64,000 nt of DNA from Cyanobacteriota bacterium (GTDB lineage Bacteria > Cyanobacteriota > Cyanobacteriia > CACIAM-69d), in contig JAKRSF010000004.1 of assembly GCA_022402445.1 (NCBI GenBank), positions 443,876 through 507,875 of the forward strand, written 5' to 3'. Below the pieces are notes generated by a model. The model saw only the letters and a program-made list of their open reading frames with translations, did not search any database and was not told where the DNA came from. Of the stretch, positions 8,365-19,289 are shown piece after piece (the stretch's first letter is position 1; every line of letters begins with the position of its first letter). The position numbers and the translations under genes are program-made.

Positions 8365-10308
8365 CTAGTCGTCCGGGTCGATGGGGGGGGTGTGGTTGGC
8401 GATCGCGGCGGTGGCAACGCGCACCAGTTGATAGACCCCCGCCGAGTCGAGCCGTTGGGGGGCGGTGGCGTCGAGGTTAACCTCGGTCAATTTGCGCTGA
8501 TCGCCCAGGATGAGCATCGTTGGCCCCAGGGGCGGCAGGGGCAGATCGCCAACGGCCACGGGGGCATTCGGGTCAATAAACCGCTGGCGCACGGCGGCCA
8601 CCACGGGGGTGATGCGCTGGGAAAACCAGACGCGATCGCGGGTATAGAAGGCGACGCTGGGTTTTTGGAACCCGAGCATCAGGACGATTTCTCCGGGCTG
8701 CCGTTGGGCGATGACCGTGGCGGCCAGGTGGCGCAGGGGGGCTTGGCGCTGGGCGTCGATCGCGAGCCCCAGGGGCACTAGGGACGTGAGGGTGAAGAGG
8801 GCGATCGCACTGAACTGGACGGCCCACTGCCACCGGTGGCGCGATCGCCATGCCAAAACCGCCCCGACGATCGCCGCGATCGCCCAGATCCACGCCCCGC
8901 GACTGACGATGCCCGAGGCCGCGATCGCCTCCGCAAGGTTGGGCATGGTGGGGTCTTTAATTTTGCTGAGCCAGATTTCCTCCAGCCACAGGGCCACGGC
9001 CACGATCGCGGAAATCGCCACCGCCACCATCCCCGACGCCCCCAAACCAGTTACGGGCAGCGGCGGCAGGGGCAGCGGTGCCACCAAACCGGGGCGCGGC
9101 GGATCGGGCCGGTCAAGCGGATCCCCCGCGATCGCATCGCGCCACAGGAGCGCCACCAAAATCCCCGCCGCCGGCATCAGGGGCAGCACATAGCTCGGCA
9201 GTTTCGTCACCGCGATCGTGAAAAAGCCCAGAATCACCAAAAACCAAACGCCCGCAAACAACCGCAGGCGATCGCGGCGACGGGTTTGCTGCCACCGCAG
9301 GCGCGATCGCAGCCGCAGCCGCCCCAGGGCCACCGGCAAAAAAATCGACCAGGGGAAAAAGCCCAGGGCAATGACCACCCCGTAGAAATAGATCGGCGCG
9401 GAATGCTGATTCACCACCCGCGTGAAGCGATCGAAATTGTGGTAGCCAAAAAATGAATCAATGTACGGCTGCCCATTGGCCAAGGTCACCATCACAAACC
9501 AGGGCAGGGCGATCGCCGTCACCATCCCCAATCCCCGCAGGGGCCGCAGGGCGCGCCAGTGCGATCGCAACTCCCCCAGATAGGCCAAAAAAATTCCCAC
9601 CACCAGCACCGGCAGCACCACCCCCACCGGCCCCTTCGCCAGGACCGCCAGCCCCATCAGGCCATAGAACCCCGCATACCAGCGCCGCTGCGATCGCGAC
9701 CCCTCCGCCGCCGCGTACCCCCAGAAAAACGCCAGCAGCGCCGCCCCAATGCAGGCCGTCAGCAGCATATCCGACACCGCCGTGCGGCCCCAGCCCATCA
9801 GCAGGGGCGTAAAGGCCACGGTGCCCGATCCGATCGCCGCGATCGTCCACGGCCGCCAGGGTTCCATACGTTCCGGGGGCCGCTCGGCTGAAGGGCTGCT
9901 CGCCATCGGGGCGGCGGCGTTGCGATCGCCCGGTCCCGCCCCAAAGCGCCAGAGGGTCGCAAACACAAAACCAATCAACCCCAGGGCCGACAGGAGCGAC
10001 GGCAACCGCGCCGTCCATTCATTCACCCCAAAGCCCTCGAACGCGATCGCCATCAGCCAATAGACCAGCGGCGGCTTATCAAACCGCGTCAGGCCATTGA
10101 AATAGGGCGTAATCCAGTCCCCCGTCAGGGTCATCTGGCGCGCCGCCTCCACAAACAGCGGCTCCGTCTCATCGATGAGCCCCATGGAGCCCGCCTGCCA
10201 CCCATAGGCGATCGCCCAAATGACCACCACCCACGCGATCGCCGCGAGCCAACGCCAGCGACGCACCCGCAACCGGCGGCGGACCAAACCTAAACAGCGC
10301 TCAAACAT
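8365..10308 (-). CDS. GT39-family membrane glycosyltransferase (ArnT-like)
   Basis: The protein has about a dozen hydrophobic segments and the acidic loop motif LIDETEPLFVEAARQM after the first helix, followed by FNGLTRFDKPPLVYWL. This is typical of the dolichyl-phosphate-mannose mannosyltransferase/ArnT family (GT39, GT-C fold), which moves a sugar from a polyprenyl-phosphate donor to an acceptor outside the membrane. The ATG at 10308 (647 residues) is preferred over an upstream in-frame TTG because it leads directly into basic residues before the first helix. Donor and acceptor are unknown. The gene stands alone. Confidence 0.88.
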   Translation of the reverse strand: MFERCLGLVRRRLRVRRWRWLAAIAWVVVIWAIAYGWQAGSMGLIDETEPLFVEAARQMTLTGDWITPYFNGLTRFDKPPLVYWLMAIAFEGFGVNEWTARLPSLLSALGLIGFVFATLWRFGAGPGDRNAAAPMASSPSAERPPERMEPWRPWTIAAIGSGTVAFTPLLMGWGRTAVSDMLLTACIGAALLAFFWGYAAAEGSRSQRRWYAGFYGLMGLAVLAKGPVGVVLPVLVVGIFLAYLGELRSHWRALRPLRGLGMVTAIALPWFVMVTLANGQPYIDSFFGYHNFDRFTRVVNQHSAPIYFYGVVIALGFFPWSIFLPVALGRLRLRSRLRWQQTRRRDRLRLFAGVWFLVILGFFTIAVTKLPSYVLPLMPAAGILVALLWRDAIAGDPLDRPDPPRPGLVAPLPLPPLPVTGLGASGMVAVAISAIVAVALWLEEIWLSKIKDPTMPNLAEAIAASGIVSRGAWIWAIAAIVGAVLAWRSRHRWQWAVQFSAIALFTLTSLVPLGLAIDAQRQAPLRHLAATVIAQRQPGEIVLMLGFQKPSVAFYTRDRVWFSQRITPVVAAVRQRFIDPNAPVAVGDLPLPPLGPTMLILGDQRKLTEVNLDATAPQRLDSAGVYQLVRVATAAIANHTPPIDPDD

Positions 10309-10484
10309 GGGGCAAGAATGGTGGGGCAAGAACTAAGGGGTGAAGGAACGGATAAGTCAACCCCTAACTCTAATGGCAAATGCCTGAGCTAGCCATCGGT
10401 TCCCCCGATAAGATGAACAGGAGCTGGGCTTGGGGGCCGAGTTGCCCGCACCGTTTGCTCCACCCTTTCGTCGTCGGCTGGGCC

Positions 10485-10823
10485 ATGCAAGATACCCGTT
10501 TCAGCAACCTCCTGTCCGCCAGCGCTCGCCAACTCAGCGGCTGGCTCCAGAATCCGTGGCGGCGCACGTCGATTCAAATCATTGCGCTGTTTGGGGGCTT
10601 TTTCCTGGCCACCGCGATCGCCACCACCGCTGGCCAAGCGGCCCTATGGGATTTGCCTGCGGCCGCCGTGCTGGTGCTGATCTGCGAGGCCATTAGCAGT
10701 TGGATCTACCGGCGATCGCCCCAGGGTCGGGTGCCCTTTTCCCTCGGATTTGCGGCCCTCAATCTCCTGAAGGTGGGCTTTATCTATGGCCTGTTTGTCG
10801 AAGCGTTCAAGCTGGGCAGTTAG
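10485..10823 (+). CDS. ycf20: Ycf20-like protein (DUF565)
   Basis: This 112-residue membrane protein matches Ycf20, a family conserved in cyanobacteria and algal plastids and linked in algae to non-photochemical quenching. It has three hydrophobic stretches: IIALFGGFFLATAIATT, LPAAAVLVLICEAISSWIY and ALNLLKVGFIYGLFVEAFKLG. The phrase ISSWIYRRSP between the second and third is typical. The ATG at 10485 was chosen over an in-frame ATG 35 codons upstream, because the intervening residues do not fit the family. An antisense-strand gene lies on each side. Confidence 0.88.
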   Translation: MQDTRFSNLLSASARQLSGWLQNPWRRTSIQIIALFGGFFLATAIATTAGQAALWDLPAAAVLVLICEAISSWIYRRSPQGRVPFSLGFAALNLLKVGFIYGLFVEAFKLGS

Positions 10824-10879
10824 GGGCAAGGATTCGGGGCGATCGCGCGATCGCCCTCCCCAACTGCCCTCCTAGCCTC

Positions 10880-11245
10880 CTATTGGTTATTGAGAACGCA
10901 TTGGGCCAAACTTTCCCAGTGAACCGTGGCAGCCTCTCCCTCCGCCTGCACCTCCGTCAGCAGCGTCATCAGGGCGACCCCACGGTCCGGGGCGCTGCTG
11001 CGGTTCTCCACATCGCTCAACCAGCAGGCACAGGCCGCCTCATTGGCCTCAACGCCTTCCAGTTGCGTCGCGATTTGCCCGCAATAGGGGAAAAAGAGTT
11101 CGCTCACCTCGTCCGCCTCGTGGGTTTGGGGGGTGCCATCGACGCCGTTCATTTCAATGGTTCTGGCTTCGGCGGCGGATCCTAGGGCCAGGGTGGTGAG
11201 GGCCACGGCGATCGCGCTGGCCCAGCATTTGACGGAAGTGCGCAT
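10880..11245 (-). CDS. Small secreted Cys-containing protein of unknown function
   Basis: The 121-residue product starts with a classical signal peptide: basic MRTSVK, hydrophobic ASAIAVALTTLALG, and a likely cleavage after SAAEA. The mature part of about 95 residues is acidic and has four cysteines (in FFPYCGQ, EAACACWLSD and SLAQCVLNN), which could form two disulfides in the periplasm. I do not recognise the family. It converges with ycf20, leaving 56 bp between the stops that include two adjacent HIP1 sites. The coding call rests on the signal peptide and spaced cysteines. Confidence 0.7.
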   Translation of the reverse strand: MRTSVKCWASAIAVALTTLALGSAAEARTIEMNGVDGTPQTHEADEVSELFFPYCGQIATQLEGVEANEAACACWLSDVENRSSAPDRGVALMTLLTEVQAEGEAATVHWESLAQCVLNNQ

Positions 11246-11371
11246 AGGTGAAGTAGCAGTGCAGTGGAGGGTTTGGAGCGGTGAAAATGCCGACCGGGCG
11301 GCAGTCCCGCCATCCTATTGGCCTCCCCTGAAAAATCCTAGGGAGATGATCTTAAGATCGCGGCCAATGGG

Positions 11372-13096
11372 TTAGGAATCGGGATGTTCGAGGCCATCGG
11401 GGGCGGTGCAGTGGGCGATCGCGTCGTTGGCGTCGCTGGCGATCCAGATGCGGGTGTTGAGGTGGGCGGCCACCTGCGCGACGGTGGTGTCGTCGAGGAA
11501 GCACAGTTCCCCCTGTTTGAGCATCAGGGCGGGCAGCAGCAGGCCATCACCCAGGTCGCGATCGCCCAGTTGTTCCATCAAATCACTGCCGGTCAGCAGG
11601 CCCGTGACGGTCATGTCCTGGCCCCAGTAGCGCGATCGCAGGGGCGCAAGGGTAACCGTGAGGCCGGGGATTTGGCTCAGGCGCGTCGCCAGGGGGGCAA
11701 AGGCATTTTCGACGGTGTTGCCCACGACCCAGGTGAGGTGGCGATCGGGGGCGACGCGGGTGACGGAACAGGCGTCTAGGGCGGCCTCGAAGCGATCGAC
11801 GAACAGGCGAATGGATCCGACGCCATTGTCAATTTGCGGAAAATCCCCATAGGCTTCCAACGGCGGCAGGGGGCGATCGCCAATCAAAAACCACTCATCC
11901 GCCAGCCACACGAACGGAGAGCCGAGGGTTTGGCGAAATTCCGCCTGGAGCGCCTCCACCTGGTCAATCACTTCCCTGGCCTTGGCGGGGGTGACGGGAA
12001 CCAATTCATCCTCACTGGGGCGGAAGCGGGTCAACCCCACGGGGACGATCGCCACGGAGGTCACCGTGGGGGGGGTGGGGTCACTTTCGTCAAACTCGCT
12101 ATCAAATTCCTCGTCAAATTCCCCCTCAAATTCTTCGCCTAGATCGTCCTCAAATTCCCCACCCAGTTCTTCGCCCCAAGCGCCATCCTCGTCCCCGTCG
12201 AATTCTTCGCCAGCCTCTTCTATGAATTTTTGATCTTGGGTTTCCGGGGTTGGGCTAAAGAATTGATCCGTGCTGTTTTTAGATGGATCTTCAGATGAAT
12301 TTGTAGACCCATGATCGGTTTCGGGATCCGCGATCGCGATGCCATGGCCCGCCACATTAGCACTGTCCGCGATCGCCCAACTCCGTGCCTGGAGCCCCGC
12401 CGCCCGCGCATCAAAATCCACCGACTGCCGCTTCGCCCCCTCGGGGTTATAAAAACTGGCTAAATCGCGGATCGTGCGCTCCAAATGCACCCCATCATTA
12501 ATGCCGGGACACAGGACCACCTGGGCATGGATCTGCAACCGGCGATCGCGGAACCAGGCCAACTGCTCCAGAATCTGCCCCGCGCGATCGTTTTTGAGCA
12601 GCCGCGATCGCACCGCCGCCTCCGTCGCGTGGACCGACACATACAACGGCGACAAACGCAGCCGCTCAATGCGCTCCCATTCCCGCTCTGTCAAATTCGT
12701 CAGGGTCAAATAGGAGCCATACAAAAAACTCAGGCGATAGTCATCATCCTTGAAATAAAGCGATCGCCGTTTCCCCGGCGGCTGCTGATCAATAAAACAA
12801 AACGGACAGCGATTATTGCACTGGATCAGGCCATCAAACAGGGCCGTTTCAAACTCCAACCCCAGCGGCTCATCAAAATCCTTTTCCAGCTCCAGGCGAT
12901 GCGATCGCCCCGCCCCGTCCACCACCTCGATCACCAACTCCTCATCGGCACAGAGGAAATTGAAATCAATCAAATCCCGGGGCCGTTCCCCATTAATTGA
13001 AACGATCGCATCCCCCACCTCAAACCCCAAATCCGCCGCGATCGAACCGGGCTCCACCCGCGTCACCTTCGCCGGTTGAATGGTGCTGCTGCTCAT
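11372..13096 (-). CDS. PDZ/radical SAM/DUF512 protein (TIGR03279-type) with acidic insertion
   Basis: The 574-residue protein starts with a PDZ-like domain (VTRVEPGSIAADLGFEVGDA) and then carries the iron-sulfur motif CNNRCPFC with Cys93, Cys97 and Cys100, as in the cyanobacterial TIGR03279 family of putative Fe-S radical SAM proteins. The DUF512 part resumes at TVTSVAIVPVGLTRFRP and runs to the end. Between the two, residues about 218-343 are an extra, very acidic low-complexity segment built on repeats such as GEEFEGEFDEEFDSEFDE. Relatives as I know them are about 430-450 residues, so the insertion explains the extra length. Function is unknown. ATG 13096 is used because upstream residues are non-conserved. 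Confidence 0.88.
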   Translation of the reverse strand: MSSSTIQPAKVTRVEPGSIAADLGFEVGDAIVSINGERPRDLIDFNFLCADEELVIEVVDGAGRSHRLELEKDFDEPLGLEFETALFDGLIQCNNRCPFCFIDQQPPGKRRSLYFKDDDYRLSFLYGSYLTLTNLTEREWERIERLRLSPLYVSVHATEAAVRSRLLKNDRAGQILEQLAWFRDRRLQIHAQVVLCPGINDGVHLERTIRDLASFYNPEGAKRQSVDFDARAAGLQARSWAIADSANVAGHGIAIADPETDHGSTNSSEDPSKNSTDQFFSPTPETQDQKFIEEAGEEFDGDEDGAWGEELGGEFEDDLGEEFEGEFDEEFDSEFDESDPTPPTVTSVAIVPVGLTRFRPSEDELVPVTPAKAREVIDQVEALQAEFRQTLGSPFVWLADEWFLIGDRPLPPLEAYGDFPQIDNGVGSIRLFVDRFEAALDACSVTRVAPDRHLTWVVGNTVENAFAPLATRLSQIPGLTVTLAPLRSRYWGQDMTVTGLLTGSDLMEQLGDRDLGDGLLLPALMLKQGELCFLDDTTVAQVAAHLNTRIWIASDANDAIAHCTAPDGLEHPDS

Positions 13097-13265
13097 GTTG
13101 CCCCTTGTGGCCCCTTTGGCCCGTCTGCCGTTCTGCGGTGGTCCCTCTGCGCTGGGCCGGGGGCGATCGCCCCATCGGTAGACAGCCCCTAGGCCGTCCG
13201 CCCGCGATCGCACCGGCCACGCCAGTCTAATTAAATAGTAATTGTCCCCCATTCCCCCCCGCGCC

Positions 13266-14630
13266 ATGCCCGCCCTGACCGCCCAAACCGTCCGCCCCGC
13301 CCTGGAGTTTATCCCCCCCAACTACAGCGGCCTGGTGCGTCGGGGCACCCAACTGGCCCTGCCCTGGTGGATGTCGAGCCAACTGCGCCTGGCCCACCTG
13401 GAGATCGACGGGGCCGATCGCCTCGCCCGCCTCTATGGCGACTTCCAGCGCGATCGCAACCGCCTCCTCCTGGCCTTCCGCCACCCCTGCACCGATGACC
13501 CCTTCGCGATCGCCCATCTCCTCTGGCGCGCCGTGCCCGCCGCCGCCCGCCGCCAGAACATTCCCCTCGCCGAGCCGGTCCACAGCCACTTCATCTACGA
13601 TCGCGGCATTCCCCTCTGGGCGGGTGGTCTGGCCGGGTGGCTGTTCTCGCGCCTCGGGGGCATCCCCATCCAGCGGGGCAAGGTGGATCGCCAAGCCCTC
13701 AAAACCGCCCGCCACATCCTCAGCCACGGCCGCTTCCCCCTCGCGATCGCCCCGGAGGGCGGCACCAACCAGCACAATGAACGCCTCAGCCCCCTCGAAC
13801 CGGGCGTCGCCCAACTGGCCTTCTGGTGTGCCGATGATCTCGTCGCCGACAACCGCCCGGAACGGATGCTGGTGGTGCCCATTGGCCTGCAATATGCCTA
13901 CACCACGCCCCCTTGGGCCGCGATCGATAGCCTCCTGGGCGACCTAGAAACGGACCTGGGCCTCCCCAATCGCCCCACGCCGGACACCCTGGGCACCGAC
14001 GATCGCCGCTACTATCGCCTCTTCCGCCTCGGGGAAACCCTCCTGGGACAGATGGAGGATTTTTATCGCCAGTTCTACGGCCAAACGATCCCCGCCCCCC
14101 CCGCCACCGATGACCCCAACCGCCGCATGGGCGATCGCCTCCACGCCCTGCTCGACATCGCCCTGCAAGTGGCGGAAACCTATTTTCAAATCAAACCCAG
14201 CGGCAGCAAAGTTGACCGCTGCCGCCGCCTGGAGCAGGCCGGTTGGGATCGCATTTTCCGGGCCGATGAGCCGAACCTATCCCCCGTCGAGCGTGGCCTT
14301 GCCGATTGGGTGGCCGCCGAAGCCAGTTCCCGCATGGGCCACATGCGCCTGGTGGAAAATTTCACCGCCGTCACCGGCCAGTATGTCCGCGAAAAGCCCA
14401 CCGCCGAACGCTTTGCCGAAACCCTGCTGATCCTCTGGCGCGTGACGGCCTGGATCTGTGGCCGCGATCGCACCCGCACCCCCAACCTCGGCCCCCGTCG
14501 CCTGACCATCCGCATCGGTGACCCCATCGATGTCCGTGATCGCCACGACGCCTACAAACAAAACCGCCGCACCGCCATGAACGACCTCACCGCCGACCTA
14601 CAAACCGCCCTCGAATCCCTCATCCTCTAG
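13266..14630 (+). CDS. PlsC-like glycerol-phosphate acyltransferase
   Basis: The 454-residue product contains the acyltransferase block I motif HX4D as RHPCTDDPF near residue 73, the block for substrate binding as IPIQRGKVD, and the PEGGTN motif (IAPEGGTNQHNERLS), all typical of 1-acylglycerol-3-phosphate acyltransferases. It is longer than short PlsC proteins; the C-terminal 200 residues are helical and unassigned. It probably acylates a lysophospholipid or a related alcohol at the membrane. ATG 13266 is preferred over an in-frame TTG 24 bases upstream. It ends opposite psaB, with a shared terminator between them. Confidence 0.85.
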   Translation: MPALTAQTVRPALEFIPPNYSGLVRRGTQLALPWWMSSQLRLAHLEIDGADRLARLYGDFQRDRNRLLLAFRHPCTDDPFAIAHLLWRAVPAAARRQNIPLAEPVHSHFIYDRGIPLWAGGLAGWLFSRLGGIPIQRGKVDRQALKTARHILSHGRFPLAIAPEGGTNQHNERLSPLEPGVAQLAFWCADDLVADNRPERMLVVPIGLQYAYTTPPWAAIDSLLGDLETDLGLPNRPTPDTLGTDDRRYYRLFRLGETLLGQMEDFYRQFYGQTIPAPPATDDPNRRMGDRLHALLDIALQVAETYFQIKPSGSKVDRCRRLEQAGWDRIFRADEPNLSPVERGLADWVAAEASSRMGHMRLVENFTAVTGQYVREKPTAERFAETLLILWRVTAWICGRDRTRTPNLGPRRLTIRIGDPIDVRDRHDAYKQNRRTAMNDLTADLQTALESLIL

Positions 14631-14677
14631 GATTGGGCAGCGCGCGATCCGCCCCACCCCACAAAAAATTCCCAGCA

Positions 14678-14707
14678 AAAAGCCCCCACCAACCGGCAGG
14701 GGCTTTT
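14678..14707. terminator. Bidirectional Rho-independent terminator
   Basis: A perfect 9-bp stem, AAAAGCCCC (14678-14686) with GGGGCTTTT (14699-14707), closes a 12-base loop. T-runs follow on both strands. It sits between the convergent acyltransferase and psaB genes and can end both transcripts. Confidence 0.88.
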
Positions 14708-14750
14708 CTTTTCAGCTAGTTAGCTAACTAATCGCTAGCCGTCAGCTCGA

Positions 14751-16952
14751 TCAACCGAACTTACCAGCCGTCGAAGCAATCAGGAACGCCGCGTAGGTCA
14801 CGATGTAGCCAACCGTGAAGTGGGCCAAACCAACCAAGCGAGCCTGCACGATGGACAGCGCCACCGGCTTATCCTTCCAGCGGACCAAGTTCGCCAGCGG
14901 CGTGCGCTCGTGCGCCCACACCAGCGTCTCGATCAACTCTTGCCAGTAACCGCGCCAGCTAATCAGGAACATGAAGCCCGTCGCCCAGACCAGGTGCCCG
15001 AACAGGAACATCCAGCCCCAGACCGCCAGGTTATTCATGCCGTAGGGGTTATAGCCGTTGATCAACTGCGACGAATTCAGCCACAGATAATCGCGCAACC
15101 AACCCATCAGGTACGTCGAAGACTCATTGAACTGAGCCACATTGCCCTGCCACACGCACAGGTGCTTCCAGTGCCAGTAGAACGTCACCCAGCCGATCGT
15201 GTTCAGCATCCAGAACATCGCCAGGTAGAACGCATCCCAAGCAGAGATGTCGCACGTGCCGCCACGGCCAGGACCGTCGCAGGGGAAGCTATAGCCGAAG
15301 TCCTTCTTGTCCGGCATCAGCTTCGAGCCACGGGCATCCAGAGCGCCCTTGACCAGAATCAGCGTCGTCGTGTGCAGACCCAGCGCGATCGCGTGGTGAA
15401 CCAAGAAATCGCCAGGGCCAATCGTCAGGAACAGGGAGTTCGCCCCACTGTTAATCGCATCCAACCAACCGGGCAGCCAAGGGCCATTCGCCGTCGCCGC
15501 GATGCTATCCGCATTCGACAGCAGCGTCTCAAAGCCATACAGCGCCTTACCGGACGTCGCCTGCACAAACTGCGCAAACACCGGCTCGATCAGAATCTGC
15601 TTCTCAGGCGTCCCGAAGGCCACCACCACATCGTTGTGGACATACAGACCCAGGGTATGGAAACCCAGGAACAGGGACACCCAGCTCAGGTGCGAAATGA
15701 TCGCTTCCTTATGCTGAAGCACCCGATCCAGCACATTGTTCTTATTCGCCGCCGGATCATAGTCGCGAACCAAGAAGATCGCACCGTGGGCAAACGCACC
15801 GACCATGATGAAGCCGGCAATGTACTGGTGGTGGGTGTACAGCGCCGCCATCGTCGTAAAGTCCTTCGACATGAAGGCATACGGAGGCATCGCGTACATG
15901 TGCTGCGCCACCACCGAGGTCACCACGCCCAAAGAAGCCAGGGCCAGCGCCAGTTGGAAGTGCAGCGAATTGTTCAGGGTATCAAAGATCCCCTTGTGGG
16001 CATCGCCCAGCTTGCCCGAAGGCGGCTGGTGAGCTTCCAGGATTTCCTTGATGCTGTGACCGATCCCAAAGTTGGTCCGGTACATGTGGCCCGCAATGAT
16101 GAAGATCACCGCGATCGCCAGATGGTGGTGGGCCATATCCGTCAGCCACAGGGATTCCGTTTGCGGATGGAACCCACCGAGGAACGTCAGAATAGCCGAA
16201 CCCGCCCCCTGGGACGTGCCAAACACATGGCTCGCCGTATCCGGGTTCTGGGCATACACACCCCAGTTCCCCGTAAAGAACGGAGCCAGACCCGCCGGGT
16301 GCGGAGCCACCGACAGGAAGTTATCCCAGCCCACATGCTGACCCCGGGACTCGGGAATCGCCACGTGAACCAAGTGCCCCGTCCAGGCCAGGGACGAAAC
16401 CCCGAACAGACCCGCCAAGTGGTGGTTCAGACGAGATTCCGCATTCTTAAACCAGGACAAGCTGGGGCGGAACTTCGGCTGGAGGTGCAGCCAGCCCGCG
16501 AACAGCATCAGCGACGCCAGGATCAACAGGAAAATCGAACCCTGGTACAGCTCGCCATTCGTCCGCATCCCGATCGTGTACCACCAGTGGTAAACGCCGG
16601 AATAGGCAATATTAACGGGGCTCGACGCGCCAGCCTGCGTAAACGCATCCACCGCCGCCTCGCCAAAGTGCGGATCCCAAATCGCATGGGCGATCGGGCG
16701 CACATTCAAAGGATCTTTAATCCACTGCTCAAAGTTGCCTTGCCAAGCGACATGGAACAGGTTGCCCGAAGTCCACAGGAAAATGATCGCCAGGTGACCG
16801 AAGTGCGAAGCGAAAATCTTTTGGTAAAGATTCTCCTCCGTCATGCCATCGTGGCTTTCAAAATCATGGGCCGTGGCAATCCCGTACCAAATCCGACGAG
16901 TGGTCGGATCAGCCGCCAGATCTTGGCTGAATTTAGGGAATTTGGTTGCCAT
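14751..16952 (-). CDS. psaB: Photosystem I P700 apoprotein A2 (PsaB)
   Basis: PsaB pairs with PsaA to form the photosystem I reaction-centre core in the thylakoid membrane and binds P700, antenna chlorophylls, phylloquinone and half of the 4Fe-4S cluster FX. The 733-residue protein begins [20 protein letters not shown], ends with an eleven-helix pattern and contains the FX loop [18 protein letters not shown] with both cluster cysteines. Many His residues in HHHLA and HH contexts coordinate chlorophyll. It starts 56 bp after psaA with a GAGGAC ribosome site, so the two are almost certainly one transcript. Length and motifs are canonical. Confidence 0.99.
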   Translation of the reverse strand: MATKFPKFSQDLAADPTTRRIWYGIATAHDFESHDGMTEENLYQKIFASHFGHLAIIFLWTSGNLFHVAWQGNFEQWIKDPLNVRPIAHAIWDPHFGEAAVDAFTQAGASSPVNIAYSGVYHWWYTIGMRTNGELYQGSIFLLILASLMLFAGWLHLQPKFRPSLSWFKNAESRLNHHLAGLFGVSSLAWTGHLVHVAIPESRGQHVGWDNFLSVAPHPAGLAPFFTGNWGVYAQNPDTASHVFGTSQGAGSAILTFLGGFHPQTESLWLTDMAHHHLAIAVIFIIAGHMYRTNFGIGHSIKEILEAHQPPSGKLGDAHKGIFDTLNNSLHFQLALALASLGVVTSVVAQHMYAMPPYAFMSKDFTTMAALYTHHQYIAGFIMVGAFAHGAIFLVRDYDPAANKNNVLDRVLQHKEAIISHLSWVSLFLGFHTLGLYVHNDVVVAFGTPEKQILIEPVFAQFVQATSGKALYGFETLLSNADSIAATANGPWLPGWLDAINSGANSLFLTIGPGDFLVHHAIALGLHTTTLILVKGALDARGSKLMPDKKDFGYSFPCDGPGRGGTCDISAWDAFYLAMFWMLNTIGWVTFYWHWKHLCVWQGNVAQFNESSTYLMGWLRDYLWLNSSQLINGYNPYGMNNLAVWGWMFLFGHLVWATGFMFLISWRGYWQELIETLVWAHERTPLANLVRWKDKPVALSIVQARLVGLAHFTVGYIVTYAAFLIASTAGKFG

Positions 16953-17008
16953 AAGTCCTCAATCGTTGAACGTTCCGGACATTGCGTCTCGACCAGAAAA
17001 CGCAACCG

Positions 17009-19264
17009 TTAGCCAACTGCGATGATTCGAGCCAGGAAGAAGGACCAGGTGGTCACAATCCCCCCCAGCAGGTAGTGGGCCACGCCAACGGCACGACCTT
17101 GGGTAATGCTCAGGGCACGCGGCTGGATCGCCGGAGCCACCTTGAGCTTGTTATGAGCCCAGACAATGGACTCGATCAGCTCTTGCCAGTAGCCACGGCC
17201 ACTGAACAGGAACATCAGGCTGAAGGCCCACACAAAGTGAGCGCCCAGGAACAGCAGGCCATAGGCCGACAGCGCCGAACCGTAGGACGTAATCACCTGG
17301 GAAGCTTGCGCCCACAGGAAGTCGCGCAGCCAACCGTTGATGGTGATCGCGCTTTCCGCAAAATTACCCGCCGTAATGTGGCTCACGGAGCCATCCGCAC
17401 CGACGGTACCCCACACGTCCGACTGCATCTTCCAAGAGAAGTGGAAGATCACGATCGAGATGGAGTTGTACATCCAGAACAGGCCGAGGAACACATGGTC
17501 CCAACCGGACACTTGGCAGGTGCCGCCACGGCCGGGGCCGTCGCAGGGGAACCGGAAGCCCAGGTTGCCCTTATCAGGCACCAGGCGAGAGGAACGGGCA
17601 TACAGGACGCCCTTGAGGAGAATCAACACCGTCACGTGGATCGTGAAGGCATGGATGTGGTGGACCATGAAGTCCGCCGTCCCCAGGGTGATGGGCATCA
17701 TGGCAACCTTGCCGCCCACCGCCACGACGCCGCCGCCAAAGGCATGGCTAACGATTTCCATCGCGTTCGGAGCCGTGTTACCCGGAGCCGCCGCGTGGAG
17801 GCTTTGGATCCATTGGGCAAAGATCGGCTGAAGCTTGATGGCGGAATCCGAGAACATGTCCTGGGGACGACCCAAGGCACGCATGGTGTCGTTGTGGATG
17901 TACAGGCCGAAGCTATGGAAGCCCAACCAGATGCACACCCAGTTCAGGTGGGAAATGATCGCATCCCGGTGACGGAGCACGCGATCGAGCAAGTTATCAA
18001 CGTTTTTAGCCGGATCGTAGTCACGCACCATAAAGATGGCGGCGTGGGCACCAGCCCCGACGATGCAGAATGCGCCGATCCACATGTGGTGGGTGAACAG
18101 CGAAATCTGGGTGGCATAGTCGGTGGCAATGTACGGATACGGAGGCATCGCGTACATGTGCTGGGCGACCACGATGGTCAGGGAACCCAGAACCGCCAGG
18201 TTGACGGCCAACTGGGCGTGCCACGAGGTGGTCAGGATCTCATAGAGACCGGTGTGACCTTTGCCCGTGAACGGACCCTTGTGGGCTTCAAGGATTTCTT
18301 TCATGCTGTGGCCGATGCCCCAGTTGGTCCGGTACATGTGACCGGCCACGATGAAGAGCACCGCGAGGGCCAGATGGTGGTGGGCGGTGTCGGACAGCCA
18401 CAGGCCGCCGGTCACCGGGTTCAGACCACCTTTAAAGGTCAGGAAGTCAGAGTACACGCCCCAGTTCAAGGTGAAGAAGGGGGTGAGGCCCTGGGCAAAG
18501 CTCGGGTAGAGCTGTGCCATCCAGTTGGTGTCAAACAGGTATTCGTGGGGAAGGGGGATGTCCTTCACGGCCACGCCCTTATCCAGCAGCGCGTTGACGG
18601 GCAACGAGATGTGGATCTGGTGACCGGCCCAACCGAGGCAACCGAGACCCAGCAAGCCTGCCAGGTGGTGGTTCATCATCGATTCGGCGTTCTGGAACCA
18701 CTCCAGTTTCGGCGCGGCTTTGTGGTAGTGGAACCAGCCGGCGAACAGCATCAAAGCGGCCATGACGAGGCCGCCGATCGCGGTGGCGTAGAGCTGGAAT
18801 TCGGCGGTGATGCCGCTAGCTCGCCACAACTGGAAGAGGCCGGAGGTGATTTGGATCCCGTGGAATCCGCCGCCGACATCCGCATTCAAAATTTCTTGAC
18901 CCACAATCGGCCAGACCACTTGGGCGCTGGGCTTGATATGGATCGGGTCGCTCAACCAGGCGGTGTAGTTGGAGAAGCGGGCACCATGGAAGTACATGCC
19001 GCTCAGCCAAACAAACACGACGGCGAGGTGACCGAAGTGGGCGCTAAAGATTTTACGAGAGACGTCTTCTAAGTCGCTGGTATGACTATCGAAATCATGA
19101 GCGTCGGCGTGGAGGTTCCAAATCCAGGTTGTGGTTTTGGGACCCCGGGCCAAGGTTCTGTCGAAGTGGCCGGGCTTGCCCCATTTTTCAAAGGAGGTTG
19201 CTACCGGATTTTTATCGACTGAGACCTTGACCTTTGCCTCTCGCTCGGGAGGGCTAATCGTCAT
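17009..19264 (-). CDS. psaA: Photosystem I P700 apoprotein A1 (PsaA)
   Basis: PsaA is the other large subunit of the photosystem I core and carries half of P700 and of cluster FX. The protein has 751 residues from [20 protein letters not shown], the conserved cyanobacterial N-terminus. It contains the FX motif [18 protein letters not shown] and chlorophyll-binding [13 protein letters not shown] 19264 is chosen over an in-frame codon at 19288, because it has a strong ribosome site (GAGAGGAGA) and matches the family start. It is the first gene of the psaA-psaB unit, behind a leader of about 200 bases. Confidence 0.99.
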   Translation of the reverse strand: MTISPPEREAKVKVSVDKNPVATSFEKWGKPGHFDRTLARGPKTTTWIWNLHADAHDFDSHTSDLEDVSRKIFSAHFGHLAVVFVWLSGMYFHGARFSNYTAWLSDPIHIKPSAQVVWPIVGQEILNADVGGGFHGIQITSGLFQLWRASGITAEFQLYATAIGGLVMAALMLFAGWFHYHKAAPKLEWFQNAESMMNHHLAGLLGLGCLGWAGHQIHISLPVNALLDKGVAVKDIPLPHEYLFDTNWMAQLYPSFAQGLTPFFTLNWGVYSDFLTFKGGLNPVTGGLWLSDTAHHHLALAVLFIVAGHMYRTNWGIGHSMKEILEAHKGPFTGKGHTGLYEILTTSWHAQLAVNLAVLGSLTIVVAQHMYAMPPYPYIATDYATQISLFTHHMWIGAFCIVGAGAHAAIFMVRDYDPAKNVDNLLDRVLRHRDAIISHLNWVCIWLGFHSFGLYIHNDTMRALGRPQDMFSDSAIKLQPIFAQWIQSLHAAAPGNTAPNAMEIVSHAFGGGVVAVGGKVAMMPITLGTADFMVHHIHAFTIHVTVLILLKGVLYARSSRLVPDKGNLGFRFPCDGPGRGGTCQVSGWDHVFLGLFWMYNSISIVIFHFSWKMQSDVWGTVGADGSVSHITAGNFAESAITINGWLRDFLWAQASQVITSYGSALSAYGLLFLGAHFVWAFSLMFLFSGRGYWQELIESIVWAHNKLKVAPAIQPRALSITQGRAVGVAHYLLGGIVTTWSFFLARIIAVG

Positions 19265-19289
19265 CGAGATTCTCCTCTCTCTAGACAAA

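Noticed and set aside
12500-13000. Plus-strand frame opposite the radical-SAM gene
   Set aside because: Antisense shadow; the minus strand has the CxxxCxxC motif and a PDZ domain.
14820-17012. 730-codon plus-strand frame opposite psaB
   Set aside because: Long only because of PsaB codon use; Arg/Gln/His-rich and no motif, while psaB is certain.
16982-19072. 696-codon plus-strand frame opposite psaA
   Set aside because: Same reason; the minus strand encodes canonical PsaA.
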